Under the pieces are notes generated by a model, which ran no database searches, was not told the origin of the DNA, and saw only the letters and a program-made list of their open reading frames with translations. DNA of 64,000 nt from Lasioglossum baleicum (taxonomy: Eukaryota; Arthropoda; Insecta; Hymenoptera; Halictidae). Shown here piece by piece: positions 9,734 to 18,303 of the stretch. The position numbers and the translations under genes were made by a program. Every line of letters starts with the position of its first letter. The first letter of the stretch is position 1. The DNA is taken from contig NW_027469120.1 in NCBI RefSeq assembly GCF_051020765.1, positions 434,001 through 498,000 on the forward strand. The letters run 5' to 3'.

Positions 9734-9893
9734 CTGCTGCATCAGCAGTCCCACGCTCGTAGAGGGCAATAGGACAGCCACGAGACTGCAGCGTCAGCAG
9801 AAATGCACGTGCAGTCCCCGGGAGCAAAGACGCTGCTGCGTCAGCGGTTCTCCCACTCCGACGACTGAAGAACAAAGAGACTGCAGCGTCAGC
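9734..9893 (+). promoter_or_regulatory. Cluster of four ARE/MARE-like motifs in LTR A
   Basis: CTGCTGCATCAGCAG (9734-9748) is a palindrome with 3-bp centre resembling a Maf site. GCAGCGTCAGC (about 9789-9799 and 9883-9893) and GCTGCGTCAGC contain the reverse complement of TGACNNNGC, the antioxidant-response core bound by CNC/Maf factors. LTR B keeps a similar array (TGACGTTGC, TGACGCTGC), although its other sequence has diverged. Confidence 0.5.
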
Positions 9894-10371
9894 TATCCCC
9901 ACTCCGAACGAAGGAGGCAAGGCAGAGCGGACGCTTGCATCAGTCCGCCTCCAGACAGCGACTCGAACGGTCCGCTCCAAGCGAGCGACTCGCACGGACG
10001 TGCCAGTCCGGCTTCTTCCGACTTCAAGAGCAGACGTGTTCAGTCTAGCTCCGCGATAGTGAAGTGTGTCGATCCTTCACTCCTAATTCCAATTCCAATT
10101 CCAACTCTAACTCAACTCAACTCAAGTCCTAATTCTCATACATTATTCCTACAACATATTACTATATCCATTATTCATTAATCCAATTACTACTCCTATT
10201 ATAATACTACTTATATATTGTATACCAGTGTACTTACCAGTTCTTATTTAATATATCGTTGTTATACCAGTGCTTCGATCTTGTTATTCTTGTGTTAGCT
10301 CAACACCATCTTCCAATTCAGTTCTTGCATCGAATATATTAAACTCGTGACATATCCGGACTTGGTCTAAA

Positions 10372-10484
10372 GTGCGCAGTGGAAACGCTGAGCCGCCAAT
10401 AAGGAATTTGAAGCGAGTCATAGAGAAGTTCTCGTGCCGCGTCTAGAATTGGTCTAAAGTGCGCAGTGGAAACGCTGAGCCGCC
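10372..10484 (+). repeat. 77-bp-period direct repeat in LTR A
   Basis: TTGGTCTAAAGTGCGCAGTG and the following AAACGCTGAGCCGCCA occur at 10372-10407 and again at 10449-10484. Each is followed by a GAAGCGAGT motif. The repeat is retained in every complete LTR A. T3, T11 and T12 have AAAGAGCGC in the second unit. Confidence 0.85.
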
Positions 10485-10584
10485 ACTATAGACGTGAAGC
10501 GAGTTAACTACCAAAAAGGTTAATAACAAATGGAAGTTCATTTTCATTATCTTATTAATATTCCGTCATTACTATTCCTTACCC

Positions 10585-11103
10585 ATGCGACGCCCACGTC
10601 GAGCGGGACGCAAGTATCAACTTGCTAAATCGAGACGCGCGTTGAGAAATAAAGCGGTGCTCGATCAAATCATTGCCACTACCGAGTGGACAGAACTTCT
10701 GGGAACCACCGAGCACATTCCGTGTGACGCGTCCGATTACGTTTCTGTATACGGTTGCCCTTGCAACCCTCCTAAAGAGGTCAACCACGCGGACCTCTCG
10801 CGAGCTCCGACGCCAGTCCTACATCCGGTCGATTGTCCAGAGGTGATCAACATAGCCGACGATGACGACAGCCGAGACACGATCATCGTTCCCAGGGTCC
10901 GTTGCCGAATCATCCGTGACGTTCCTCTGCCAGCTCATCAACGTGTCATCTTGCGGCCAGCATCCAAGGCCACTAACGTCGTCCCGAACCGAGCAGCAGC
11001 AACTCTACCAGATCTTCCCCACCTCGAGGACATCTGTATAGAAGACCCGATGTACTACACCTACTGCCAGTACCGCCAGTTCCTGCTGCAACAATATTAT
11101 TAG
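10585..11103 (+). CDS. LTR-encoded SIM-like protein (family A, 172 aa)
   Basis: ATG-to-stop ORF at 58-84% of the LTR. Block order matches the family B version: basic MRRPRRAGRKYQLAK start; TEWTELLGTTE; CDASDYVSVYGCPC; NHADLSR; one SIM-like VINIADDDD; RVRCRIIRDV; then LPDLPHLEDICIEDP and a C-terminal LLQQYY. All five family A copies in the window stay open, and the only indel among them (T11) is one codon. It is not a known retroviral accessory protein as far as I can tell. MMTV Sag is the only analogy I can name for an LTR-contained gene. A role in countering SUMO-linked silencing is speculation. Confidence 0.75.
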   Translation: MRRPRRAGRKYQLAKSRRALRNKAVLDQIIATTEWTELLGTTEHIPCDASDYVSVYGCPCNPPKEVNHADLSRAPTPVLHPVDCPEVINIADDDDSRDTIIVPRVRCRIIRDVPLPAHQRVILRPASKATNVVPNRAAATLPDLPHLEDICIEDPMYYTYCQYRQFLLQQYY

Positions 11104-11121
11104 GTGTTAATACAACATTGC

Positions 11122-11399
11122 GGTGAGTCGTATAATATCTTGTATAATTGCTGAATCCTGTAAACTCACCGTTCTCGTTGCATCATCTCGCGTGTGATTC
11201 TTGTCGGGACACTTCTTGTAACCGCGTCGGACGTTCTTTTCTTGACTGCATCCATAGCAATATCGGTTGTCCTAGTGCATATGACAGCCCGCGGCTGTCT
11301 CGGCACGAAAGACCACTCCTCATTTTAATCATAATATCTCAACCGTCCGTCTGTCACTGTTCTCTTTTCTCTCTCCTGGTACCTGTAACAAAAACACAG
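11122..11399 (+). promoter_or_regulatory. Possible small intron in LTR A leader
   Basis: GCG|GTGAGT (donor-like, cut 11122/11123) lies 20 nt after the LTR-ORF stop. A pyrimidine-rich run TTCTCTTTTCTCTCTCCTGG followed by AACACAG gives an acceptor-like site ending at 11399. If used, it would remove about 277 nt of U5 between the LTR ORF and gag. Inference from consensus only. Confidence 0.3.
11283..11299 (+). other. Perfect U5 hairpin in LTR A
   Basis: GACAGCCCGCGGCTGTC forms a 7-bp stem with a 3-nt loop. It is preceded by a block (TCGGTTGTCCTAG, GCATATGA) that is also conserved in LTR B (there GACTGCC...GGCTGTC). A packaging or dimerisation role is possible but untested. Confidence 0.55.
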
Positions 11400-11417
11400 T
11401 GACGGACGTGACAAATT

Positions 11418-11435
11418 TGGCGCAGTCGGTAGGAC
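11418..11435 (+). other. T6 primer-binding site (tRNA-Ser)
   Basis: TGGCGCAGTCGGTAGGAC lies 4 nt after the 5' LTR end at 11413, the same primer as all other elements here. Confidence 0.88.
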
Positions 11436-11504
11436 ATCGAAGTGGTCGCCGATATTTGTCAGTGCGAAGTTCACATTTCTTAAATCCCATTTATATCTTT
11501 CAAA

Positions 11505-12863
11505 ATGTCTCGCCCAATCACGCGATCTCAAAAGGATCTCCGAGCAGATCCTAACGCAGACCTTCCTCCAATGACCGAGGAAGAGTTACTCCTTTACGCG
11601 CAAGACCTCGCCCGTAGAGAGCAATATCTCAAAGAGGAAACTGATTTTATTGCCAAATTGCGTCTCAAATATGAAGAAGACGCACAAAACCAAAAGAATA
11701 TGCTCGACGAAATACGAAAAGAGCTTCATAACATCCAAATCACGAGTCAAACCCTACGTCAACAATCGCCTACACCAGGCCCTAGTAACGTCTCTAATAT
11801 GCGGGAACCTTCACCGCCAGAGCCACGCGAAATCCCACAGTATGAACCTACTGGTAATTTCGCTCTAAAACAAGCCGCCGAGCTTGTCCCTAGATTCGAC
11901 GGTACTTCGTCTTCCGTCCTACAATTCATACGCGCATGCAAACGCGCGCGTGACACCGTACCGGCCACTGCAGAGCGTGCCCTCACAAAATTGCTCTGCA
12001 ATAAACTCCACGATCGTGCTTATGCCGCTATAGAAGGCCAGCACATATTCACAATTTCTGCACTATGCGAGAAATTACGAACAGTACTGGGCCCATACAA
12101 ATTCGTTGACCAGTACCGTGGCGATCTCGCGAGTGTACTCCAAGCTCCAAACGAGCACATCCTAGACTTCATCAATCGCGTTAAAGACCTTCGAACCGCG
12201 ATTCAAGATGCCACAGATATTGGCCTTGATTACGAAGAACTAGATCGCTTCGTAGTAGATTGTTTTCTACGAGGTCTCCTTCCCCAGCTGCGTGCCGAAG
12301 TGCTTCATTGCCCTTCGCGAAATCCTGCCACTGTTTTCGAAGCAGCCATCTCTGCTTACAGGCAGTATGAGTCAGACCAGACTCGTCGACGAGAACTGAT
12401 CCGCGAAGAAAAACGAGTCAGCTTCTCTGATAACCGGCCGTATCGCCAGCGTTCCACGTACGAGTCCGCTCGTGACATTCCAGAGCGAACTCAAGAACGC
12501 CGCGATAACAGACCGGACTCGTCTCAGCAGTCCTCGAGAAATTTAAACCGGGACTCTTATCGCTCCCCGACGCCGCAACGGCGATGGGAAAATAATCCTC
12601 GCGACCAAAACACGTACCGCGATGGTCGCACAGATCGCCCCTCAAGCTCTAACAAATTTTGCAACTACTGCAAAGTCCCCGGGCACGATATTCACGAGTG
12701 CCGTAAGCGCGCTTTTAATAATAATAGGAGGTCGGGAAACGAGTCCGGCCTCCCGACCGAAGCCAACCCCAGGCGGGAGGCCGCATCTTCAACCCAAACT
12801 ACAGCCCGCACCCAAACGACTATCCGGACGAACGACCAGTCCGACGATTCGTCTCAGCAGTAA
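11505..12863 (+). CDS. gag: T6 Gag (452 aa)
   Basis: Intact Gag of family A. It has MSRPITRSQ at the N terminus, a coiled-coil-like charged region (about 20-80), a gypsy capsid domain with LVPRFDGTS and GPYKFVDQYRG, and an Arg-rich nucleocapsid with knuckle CNYCKVPGHDIHEC. It follows a leader of only 91 nt after the LTR. The protease frame is -1 relative to it and opens before the gag stop (reading ...VSAVNLAVDSPIPR), so -1 ribosomal frameshifting is likely. I could not fix the slip site. Confidence 0.94.
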   Translation: MSRPITRSQKDLRADPNADLPPMTEEELLLYAQDLARREQYLKEETDFIAKLRLKYEEDAQNQKNMLDEIRKELHNIQITSQTLRQQSPTPGPSNVSNMREPSPPEPREIPQYEPTGNFALKQAAELVPRFDGTSSSVLQFIRACKRARDTVPATAERALTKLLCNKLHDRAYAAIEGQHIFTISALCEKLRTVLGPYKFVDQYRGDLASVLQAPNEHILDFINRVKDLRTAIQDATDIGLDYEELDRFVVDCFLRGLLPQLRAEVLHCPSRNPATVFEAAISAYRQYESDQTRRRELIREEKRVSFSDNRPYRQRSTYESARDIPERTQERRDNRPDSSQQSSRNLNRDSYRSPTPQRRWENNPRDQNTYRDGRTDRPSSSNKFCNYCKVPGHDIHECRKRAFNNNRRSGNESGLPTEANPRREAASSTQTTARTQTTIRTNDQSDDSSQQ

Positions 12864-12934
12864 ATCTTGCTGTAGACTCACCAATCCCGCGCGTAAAAAT
12901 CTCCGCCCCTCAATTACAAAAGAAGTGTGAATTT

Positions 12935-15085
12935 TTGTTGGACACGGGTTCGGAGATCAATTTAATTCGTGCGTCAAGTCTAGAACCAAATCTACCTATA
13001 GATCATACGAACACTATAGAAGTCCAAGGAATAACCGAGGGATCCATTCCAACTCTCGGTCAAATTAAAATACACTTACAGGGTCAAAACCCTATTGAAT
13101 TTCATGTCTTGGAAGAAAACTTCCCAATTAATATCGACGGAATCCTCGGTTCTCCCTTCTTCAGAACAGGAGCCGAGATCTCCTTTGCGAATGAATCCAT
13201 AACGATAGGAAACATTCGGGTTCCCTTCTCGAACCCTTGCGCGCCCACGGCTGAGCCTCGCGATGAATTGGCAGCAGAGGTTATTTCAATGCCTTCGTCT
13301 ATGACCAACGATCTCGTTAAAACTCCAGCCGTCGAGCGTGAGGAACATTCGGCAAGGAACGTTCGAGTGTCTTCCTCAAATCCTCGTGCACCCGCGGTCA
13401 GACCTTGCAGAGCTCCGGTGACGGAGGTTATTTCAATGCCTCCTCGGGATTCGATCGAGTGCTCCCTAGAGAAAAACGCCGTGAAAAGCCGGCCGGAATC
13501 GAAGGAGACTCGAGAGATATCGGAGTACACTGCGAGAAGTCGGATCGTGGAGCGTGAGGATCGAGTCCGAACAAAGACTCCTCTGAAATCCGAAGAATTC
13601 GTCCTCGAACCTCGTACCGTTGCGTGCATAGCGGTCGACGTCGAAGGACCTAAACAGGGATATATCCGCCGTGTTAATGTAGCGCCGGATGTATTCCTGG
13701 GTGACTGCGTTGTCACCAATCGTAAAGGCAAAGCGAGCCTCCGGTGTTTTAACACCTCGTCGGAAAGAGTTTCATTTCGATTGCCCCCATTGGAGATGGA
13801 AGAAATCGAGTCGTACTCTTCCGACCTTTCTAATTCCGGGTATCATCCCGACGCATTCGGTAACCATCCCGACCTTTCTAATTCCGGGAACCATCCCGAC
13901 GCATTCGGTAACCATCCCGACCTTACTAATTCCGGGAACCATCCCGACGTATTCGGTAACCATCCCGACCTTTCTAATTCCGGGTATCGTCCCGACGTAT
14001 TCGGTAACCATCCCGACCTTTCTAACTCCGGTAACCAGCCCGATTCTTATACTAACTCCGGTAACCAGCCCGATCATTATACTAACTCCGGTAACCAGCC
14101 CGATTCTTATACTAACTCCGGTAACCAGCCCGATCCTTATACTAACTCCGGTAACCAGCCCGATTCTCATACTAACTCCGGTAACCAGCCCGATCCTTAT
14201 TCTAACTCCGGTAACCAGCCCGATCAATTCCAAGACCAACTCCATTCCTACGACAATCAAAGATCTTCAAGACCCATATGTAAGCAGGTCTGTTCTATAC
14301 TGCACGATAAATCCAGTGACAGTTCTAAACCAGAGAAGGATATCAAAGTCTCCAAAGTAAAAGAACTTCATAACTTACTTCGAAATCATATCTTTGATGA
14401 TCCACAGAAACTCGATTCCTTTCAACTTCCATCTGCACGTTGCCATGCGAAGCGAAACGAATACGATAAAATTAATCTCTGCGCTACAGCGAAATACGCG
14501 TCAGCAAGAAAGAAATGTAAATCCGAGTACCCTCGCGATAACGGATATTCCTATGAGAATAAGCGAGCGAAATTCGAAGCCCAGCATCGGCAAAATCTCC
14601 TTCGACCACCGGAAGATATAGAACAGGTATTCCTACTCAAAGAACCCTGCAAGGGCAAATTCGATGCGCAATATACGGGTCCTCACGAAATTTGCGACAT
14701 CTTAGACTCAAACAATGTGAAAATTAAAGTAGGGAACCATTTTAAGATTGTACATGCAAACAAACTCAAGCGTGCGCCGAATAATCCAACGCAAACCCCG
14801 CGTCAGCGAAACGTGACACTCATCTGGACGCAGATAAGAAAAGACAAAAGTGAAAGTGTTAGTGAACAAAGTGATTCCCCACCCACCCTAAACCCCGAGA
14901 AAAGACAGTCGAAAAATGAACATTGCGAATACGACTTGTCGGACATTACAAAACCAGCCCCAACCCCACGTGCCGACACCGACAACATTTCAGTGCGACC
15001 AGTGTTTCGTACAAATATAGGAAATACTCGCCGAGAACTGTGCTCCCTGCGCGGAGTACCTCCGGACGATGCGTCGCATGAATGA
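12935..15085 (+). CDS. T6 chimeric polyprotein: protease-linker-repeats-integrase C-terminal tail (716 aa)
   Basis: The protease comes first (LLDTGSEINLIRASS at the start, ILGSPFF about residue 70), then the linker domain (GYIRRVNVAPDVFLGDCV, about 245-265) and a long N-P-D repeat. A spacer otherwise found in env-type copies follows (LHSYDNQRSSRP to NLLRPPED). At about residue 567 the sequence jumps to EQVFLLKEPCKGKFDAQYTG, the integrase C-terminal domain, without RT, RNase H or catalytic core. The tail from SESVSEQSDSPPTLN is of env-type. Frame is kept throughout. T12 shares the first junction exactly, so this is a replicating non-autonomous lineage, not a random decay product. Confidence 0.85.
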   Translation: MLDTGSEINLIRASSLEPNLPIDHTNTIEVQGITEGSIPTLGQIKIHLQGQNPIEFHVLEENFPINIDGILGSPFFRTGAEISFANESITIGNIRVPFSNPCAPTAEPRDELAAEVISMPSSMTNDLVKTPAVEREEHSARNVRVSSSNPRAPAVRPCRAPVTEVISMPPRDSIECSLEKNAVKSRPESKETREISEYTARSRIVEREDRVRTKTPLKSEEFVLEPRTVACIAVDVEGPKQGYIRRVNVAPDVFLGDCVVTNRKGKASLRCFNTSSERVSFRLPPLEMEEIESYSSDLSNSGYHPDAFGNHPDLSNSGNHPDAFGNHPDLTNSGNHPDVFGNHPDLSNSGYRPDVFGNHPDLSNSGNQPDSYTNSGNQPDHYTNSGNQPDSYTNSGNQPDPYTNSGNQPDSHTNSGNQPDPYSNSGNQPDQFQDQLHSYDNQRSSRPICKQVCSILHDKSSDSSKPEKDIKVSKVKELHNLLRNHIFDDPQKLDSFQLPSARCHAKRNEYDKINLCATAKYASARKKCKSEYPRDNGYSYENKRAKFEAQHRQNLLRPPEDIEQVFLLKEPCKGKFDAQYTGPHEICDILDSNNVKIKVGNHFKIVHANKLKRAPNNPTQTPRQRNVTLIWTQIRKDKSESVSEQSDSPPTLNPEKRQSKNEHCEYDLSDITKPAPTPRADTDNISVRPVFRTNIGNTRRELCSLRGVPPDDASHE
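13826..14228 (+). repeat. Coding minisatellite in T6
   Basis: About five 48-bp units (SGNHPDAFGNHPDLSN-like) are followed by about seven 30-bp units (NSGNQPDSYT-like). Both share the DNA core GGTAACCA(T/G)CCCGA. Unit number differs in T3, T5, T11 and T12. Confidence 0.92.
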
Positions 15086-15138
15086 GTGTGTGATCGAGTG
15101 TTGAGCGAGAAATTTCTTCCTTGTCAGAAATTTCTTTT

Positions 15139-15151
15139 CCGCGTTGGGAGG
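15139..15151 (+). other. T6 polypurine tract with upstream hairpin
   Basis: CCGCGTTGGGAGG directly precedes the 3' LTR. Just upstream, AGAAATTTCT occurs twice with 8 nt between; being self-complementary, the copies form a 10-bp stem. Confidence 0.75.
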
Positions 15152-17117
15152 TGTTACGTCGTCCGATGTACGACGTTGGCCTTGTACACACACTATGTAT
15201 ACAAGGTCTGATCTGCATAAGATCCATACACCGTCCCCTAGACATAAGAGCATAGTATTAAGATCTCATTATTCTATTGTTCTAATCCTTATCTCCGTCT
15301 CTACCCATCACCATAACTTCACCTTGATCAACACCTTACCTCAGTTTCAACCCATCACCACGACACATAATGCAATAAAGTATTGCATCACTCTGGAAGC
15401 ATCTAGAAGCTTCTAGAAACGTCGAGAAGTCCAAAGACTGCTGCATCAGCAGTCCCACGCTCGTAGAGGGCAATAGGACAGCCACGAGACTGCAGCGTCA
15501 GCAGAAATGCACGTGCAGTCCCCGGGAGCAAAGACGCTGCTGCGTCAGCGGTTCTCCCACTCCGACGACTGAAGAACAAAGAGACTGCAGCGTCAGCTAT
15601 CCCCACTCCGAACGAAGGAGGCAAGGCAGAGCGGACGCTTGCATCAGTCCGCCTCCAGACAGCGACTCGAACGGTCCGCTCCAAGCGAGCGACTCGCACG
15701 GACGTGCCAGTCCGGCTTCTTCCGACTTCAAGAGCAGACGTGTTCAGTCTAGCTCCGCGATAGTGAAGTGTGTCGATCCTTCACTCCTAATTCCAATTCC
15801 AATTCCAACTCTAACTCAACTCAACTCAAGTCCTAATTCTCATACATTATTCCTACAACATATTACTATATCCATTATTCATTAATCCAATTACTACTCC
15901 TATTATAATACTACTTATATATTGTATACCAGTGTACTTACCAGTTCTTATTTAATATATCGTTGTTATACCAGTGCTTCGATCTTGTTATTCTTGTGTT
16001 AGCTCAACACCATCTTCCAATTCAGTTCTTGCATCGAATATATTAAACTCGTGACATATCCGGACTTGGTCTAAAGTGCGCAGTGGAAACGCTGAGCCGC
16101 CAATAAGGAATTTGAAGCGAGTCATAGAGAAGTTCTCGTGCCGCGTCTAGAATTGGTCTAAAGTGCGCAGTGGAAACGCTGAGCCGCCACTATAGACGTG
16201 AAGCGAGTTAACTACCAAAAAGGTTAATAACAAATGGAAGTTCATTTTCATTATCTTATTAATATTCCGTCATTACTATTCCTTACCCATGCGACGCCCA
16301 CGTCGAGCGGGACGCAAGTATCAACTTGCTAAATCGAGACGCGCGTTGAGAAATAAAGCGGTGCTCGATCAAATCATTGCCACTACCGAGTGGACAGAAC
16401 TTCTGGGAACCACCGAGCACATTCCGTGTGACGCGTCCGATTACGTTTCTGTATACGGTTGCCCTTGCAACCCTCCTAAAGAGGTCAACCACGCGGACCT
16501 CTCGCGAGCTCCGACGCCAGTCCTACATCCGGTCGATTGTCCAGAGGTGATCAACATAGCCGACGATGACGACAGCCGAGACACGATCATCGTTCCCAGG
16601 GTCCGTTGCCGAATCATCCGTGACGTTCCTCTGCCAGCTCATCAACGTGTCATCTTGCGGCCAGCATCCAAGGCCACTAACGTCGTCCCGAACCGAGCAG
16701 CAGCAACTCTACCAGATCTTCCCCACCTCGAGGACATCTGTATAGAAGACCCGATGTACTACACCTACTGCCAGTACCGCCAGTTCCTGCTGCAACAATA
16801 TTATTAGGTGTTAATACAACATTGCGGTGAGTCGTATAATATCTTGTATAATTGCTGAATCCTGTAAACTCACCGTTCTCGTTGCATCATCTCGCGTGTG
16901 ATTCTTGTCGGGACACTTCTTGTAACCGCGTCGGACGTTCTTTTCTTGACTGCATCCATAGCAATATCGGTTGTCCTAGTGCATATGACAGCCCGCGGCT
17001 GTCTCGGCACGAAAGACCACTCCTCATTTTAATCATAATATCTCAACCGTCCGTCTGTCACTGTTCTCTTTTCTCTCTCCTGGTACCTGTAACAAAAACA
17101 CAGTGACGGACGTGACA
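15152..17117 (+). repeat. T6 3' LTR (family A)
   Basis: 1966 bp, the same length as the 5' LTR and with no difference noticed, so the insertion is very young. Followed by the CTGT target copy at 17118-17121. Confidence 0.95.
16289..16807 (+). CDS. LTR-encoded SIM-like protein in T6 3' LTR (172 aa)
   Basis: Same predicted protein as at 10585-11103. In this LTR the gene is at the 3' end of the element and could be read as a 3'-terminal cistron or from the LTR's own promoter, as for LTR-encoded genes of some retroviruses. Confidence 0.72.
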   Translation: MRRPRRAGRKYQLAKSRRALRNKAVLDQIIATTEWTELLGTTEHIPCDASDYVSVYGCPCNPPKEVNHADLSRAPTPVLHPVDCPEVINIADDDDSRDTIIVPRVRCRIIRDVPLPAHQRVILRPASKATNVVPNRAAATLPDLPHLEDICIEDPMYYTYCQYRQFLLQQYY

Positions 17118-17498
17118 CTGTCACTGGATTTAGTAGAATGATGTGGAAATTAACTTCACGTAGCACTGGTAAAATATAATATATATATTGAAATAAAGAA
17201 CGTTGAGTACACTTGAGTATAAACTTGGTAGTATAATAATAAATGAATTAAACGTAATAATCGTATACGGAGTATGAGTTAGTAAGAGTTAGAATTGGAA
17301 TTGATTTAGGAATTGAATTGGAATGGATTTGGAATAGAATAGTAGAACAAACGTCGATGAACGTCGAAGCGCGAATTAGAAGAGCGCAGATCGACACGTC
17401 TGCTCGCTTCGCTGGCTTGGGCCAGACTGACTGATGTCGTTGTGTGAGAATGGAGTGAGCGCAGACCGACACGTCCGCTCACTTCGCTGGCTAGCACC
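17118..17498 (-). repeat. T5 5' LTR, segment 2 (family B)
   Basis: Continues the T5 5' LTR between T6 and T7, matching 1565-1945 of the 3' LTR. Bounded by CTGT (T6 target copy) and CACC (T7 target copy, 17495-17498). Confidence 0.9.
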
Positions 17499-17842
17499 TG
17501 TGACGTCGGTCGCACCTCCGACGTTAGCTTTAAGACTACATGTAAAATTAGAAACATAAGAGCGAGCGTTCCCCTTTAAAGATTCCAAAACTCCTAAAAA
17601 TCCTTCATAACAATGAATCCTTAACACCACGTACATCTGATTGAAATCCATCAACATAACCTAAAATCCAAAATCTGTCAAAATCCTAAAATAACCAAAA
17701 ATGGCCCAAACTCGAAGATTGAAATATCATTGGACTCGTGAGCGAAAATCATGAAACTAACCTAAAAATTTGTAGGTTAGGTTCTCAATTCGCGTTTGTT
17801 TAGACTTTACCAAAATTTCGATTTTTGGTAATTTTCAAAAGT

Positions 17843-17958
17843 ACTTAGAATATTTTCAAACATATGATCGGTCGACAAATGATGTCAACTAATCATATGA
17901 CATATAAAATTTACATCGAAACGCCTTGCAAGAGCAAGCGCTCGAAAATATTCTAAGT
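17843..17958. repeat. Nested inverted repeat in LTR C
   Basis: ACTTAGAATATTTTC (17843-17857) is perfectly complementary to GAAAATATTCTAAGT (17944-17958). Inside, CATATGAT (17861) pairs with ATCATATG (17892). It is conserved in both LTRs of T7 and of T4. Confidence 0.85.
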
Positions 17959-18225
17959 CCCAATTTATTTAAATAAATAAATAGGTACGCCAATGGTTAC
18001 CACTTAATTTTCGAGTCCTGCACCACTGGGAACGAAAACTGCTGACTCTAGTGCGGCGGCCATCGCGCTGTTTACGACGAAGACCGGCACAAAGAGGACA
18101 CGGTCCCCTTTTGCGAAGTCAGCATTTTTCGGACGAACGTTATTCGTCGACGAACGTTCGATTCTCCACAGTCCTCTCCGGGGACCCGAGTGGGTCAGTC
18201 GAGTTTTCGTCAATCTTCCAAGTCC

Positions 18226-18303
18226 AGACTATTTAGACATAGTCTTTCCAAATCCAGATTGTTTAGACACAATCTTCCCAAATCCATACTGTTTAGACAC
18301 AGT
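18226..18303 (+). repeat. Triple hairpin array with invariant TTAGAC loop
   Basis: Three units at 30-bp period. The stems are AGACTAT/ATAGTCT, AGATTGT/ACAATCT and ACTGT/ACAGT, all closing the same loop TTAGAC. Stem bases differ between units but stay paired. Present in all four LTR C copies. Confidence 0.8.

Larger units (their letters stand above)
9448..11413 (+). repeat. T6 5' LTR (family A, reference copy)
   Basis: 1966 bp, TGTTACGTC...GGACGTGACA. In order it holds the start hairpin ACGTCGT/ACGACGT, a heat-shock element array (9692-9724), four ARE/Maf-like motifs (9734-9893), AT-rich promoter-like DNA (10080-10340), two 77-bp-period repeats (10372-10484), the LTR ORF (10585-11103), a GGTGAGT donor-like site (11123), a U5 hairpin (11283-11299) and a pyrimidine tract before CAG (11357-11399). 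Confidence 0.95.
9448..17117 (+). mobile_element. T6: chimeric element, LTR family A (gag, protease, integrase C-terminal tail only)
   Basis: Complete insertion with identical-length LTRs (9448-11413 and 15152-17117, 1966 bp each) and 4-bp duplication CTGT. Its coding part is only gag and one short polyprotein. The polyprotein joins protease, linker, repeats and env-type spacer to the integrase C-terminal domain and then an env-type tail. RT, RNase H, integrase core and glycoprotein are all missing, so it needs helpers. The same internal structure recurs in T12. Confidence 0.95.

Noticed and set aside
11418..11435. Possible tRNA gene at the TGGCGCAGTCGGTAGG motif
   Set aside because: Only 18 nt complementary to a tRNA 3' end and placed at LTR borders; no cloverleaf follows. 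It is a primer-binding site.
13826..14228. CRISPR-like regular repeats
   Set aside because: Units are coding, in frame, without unique spacers, in a eukaryotic retroelement.
13772..14260. Long ORFs antisense to or out of frame with the N-P-D minisatellite (repeated TGVSIRIGLV-like or VTSPILILTP-like)
   Set aside because: Shadows of a short repeat unit with no stop in several frames; the protease-linker frame explains the region.
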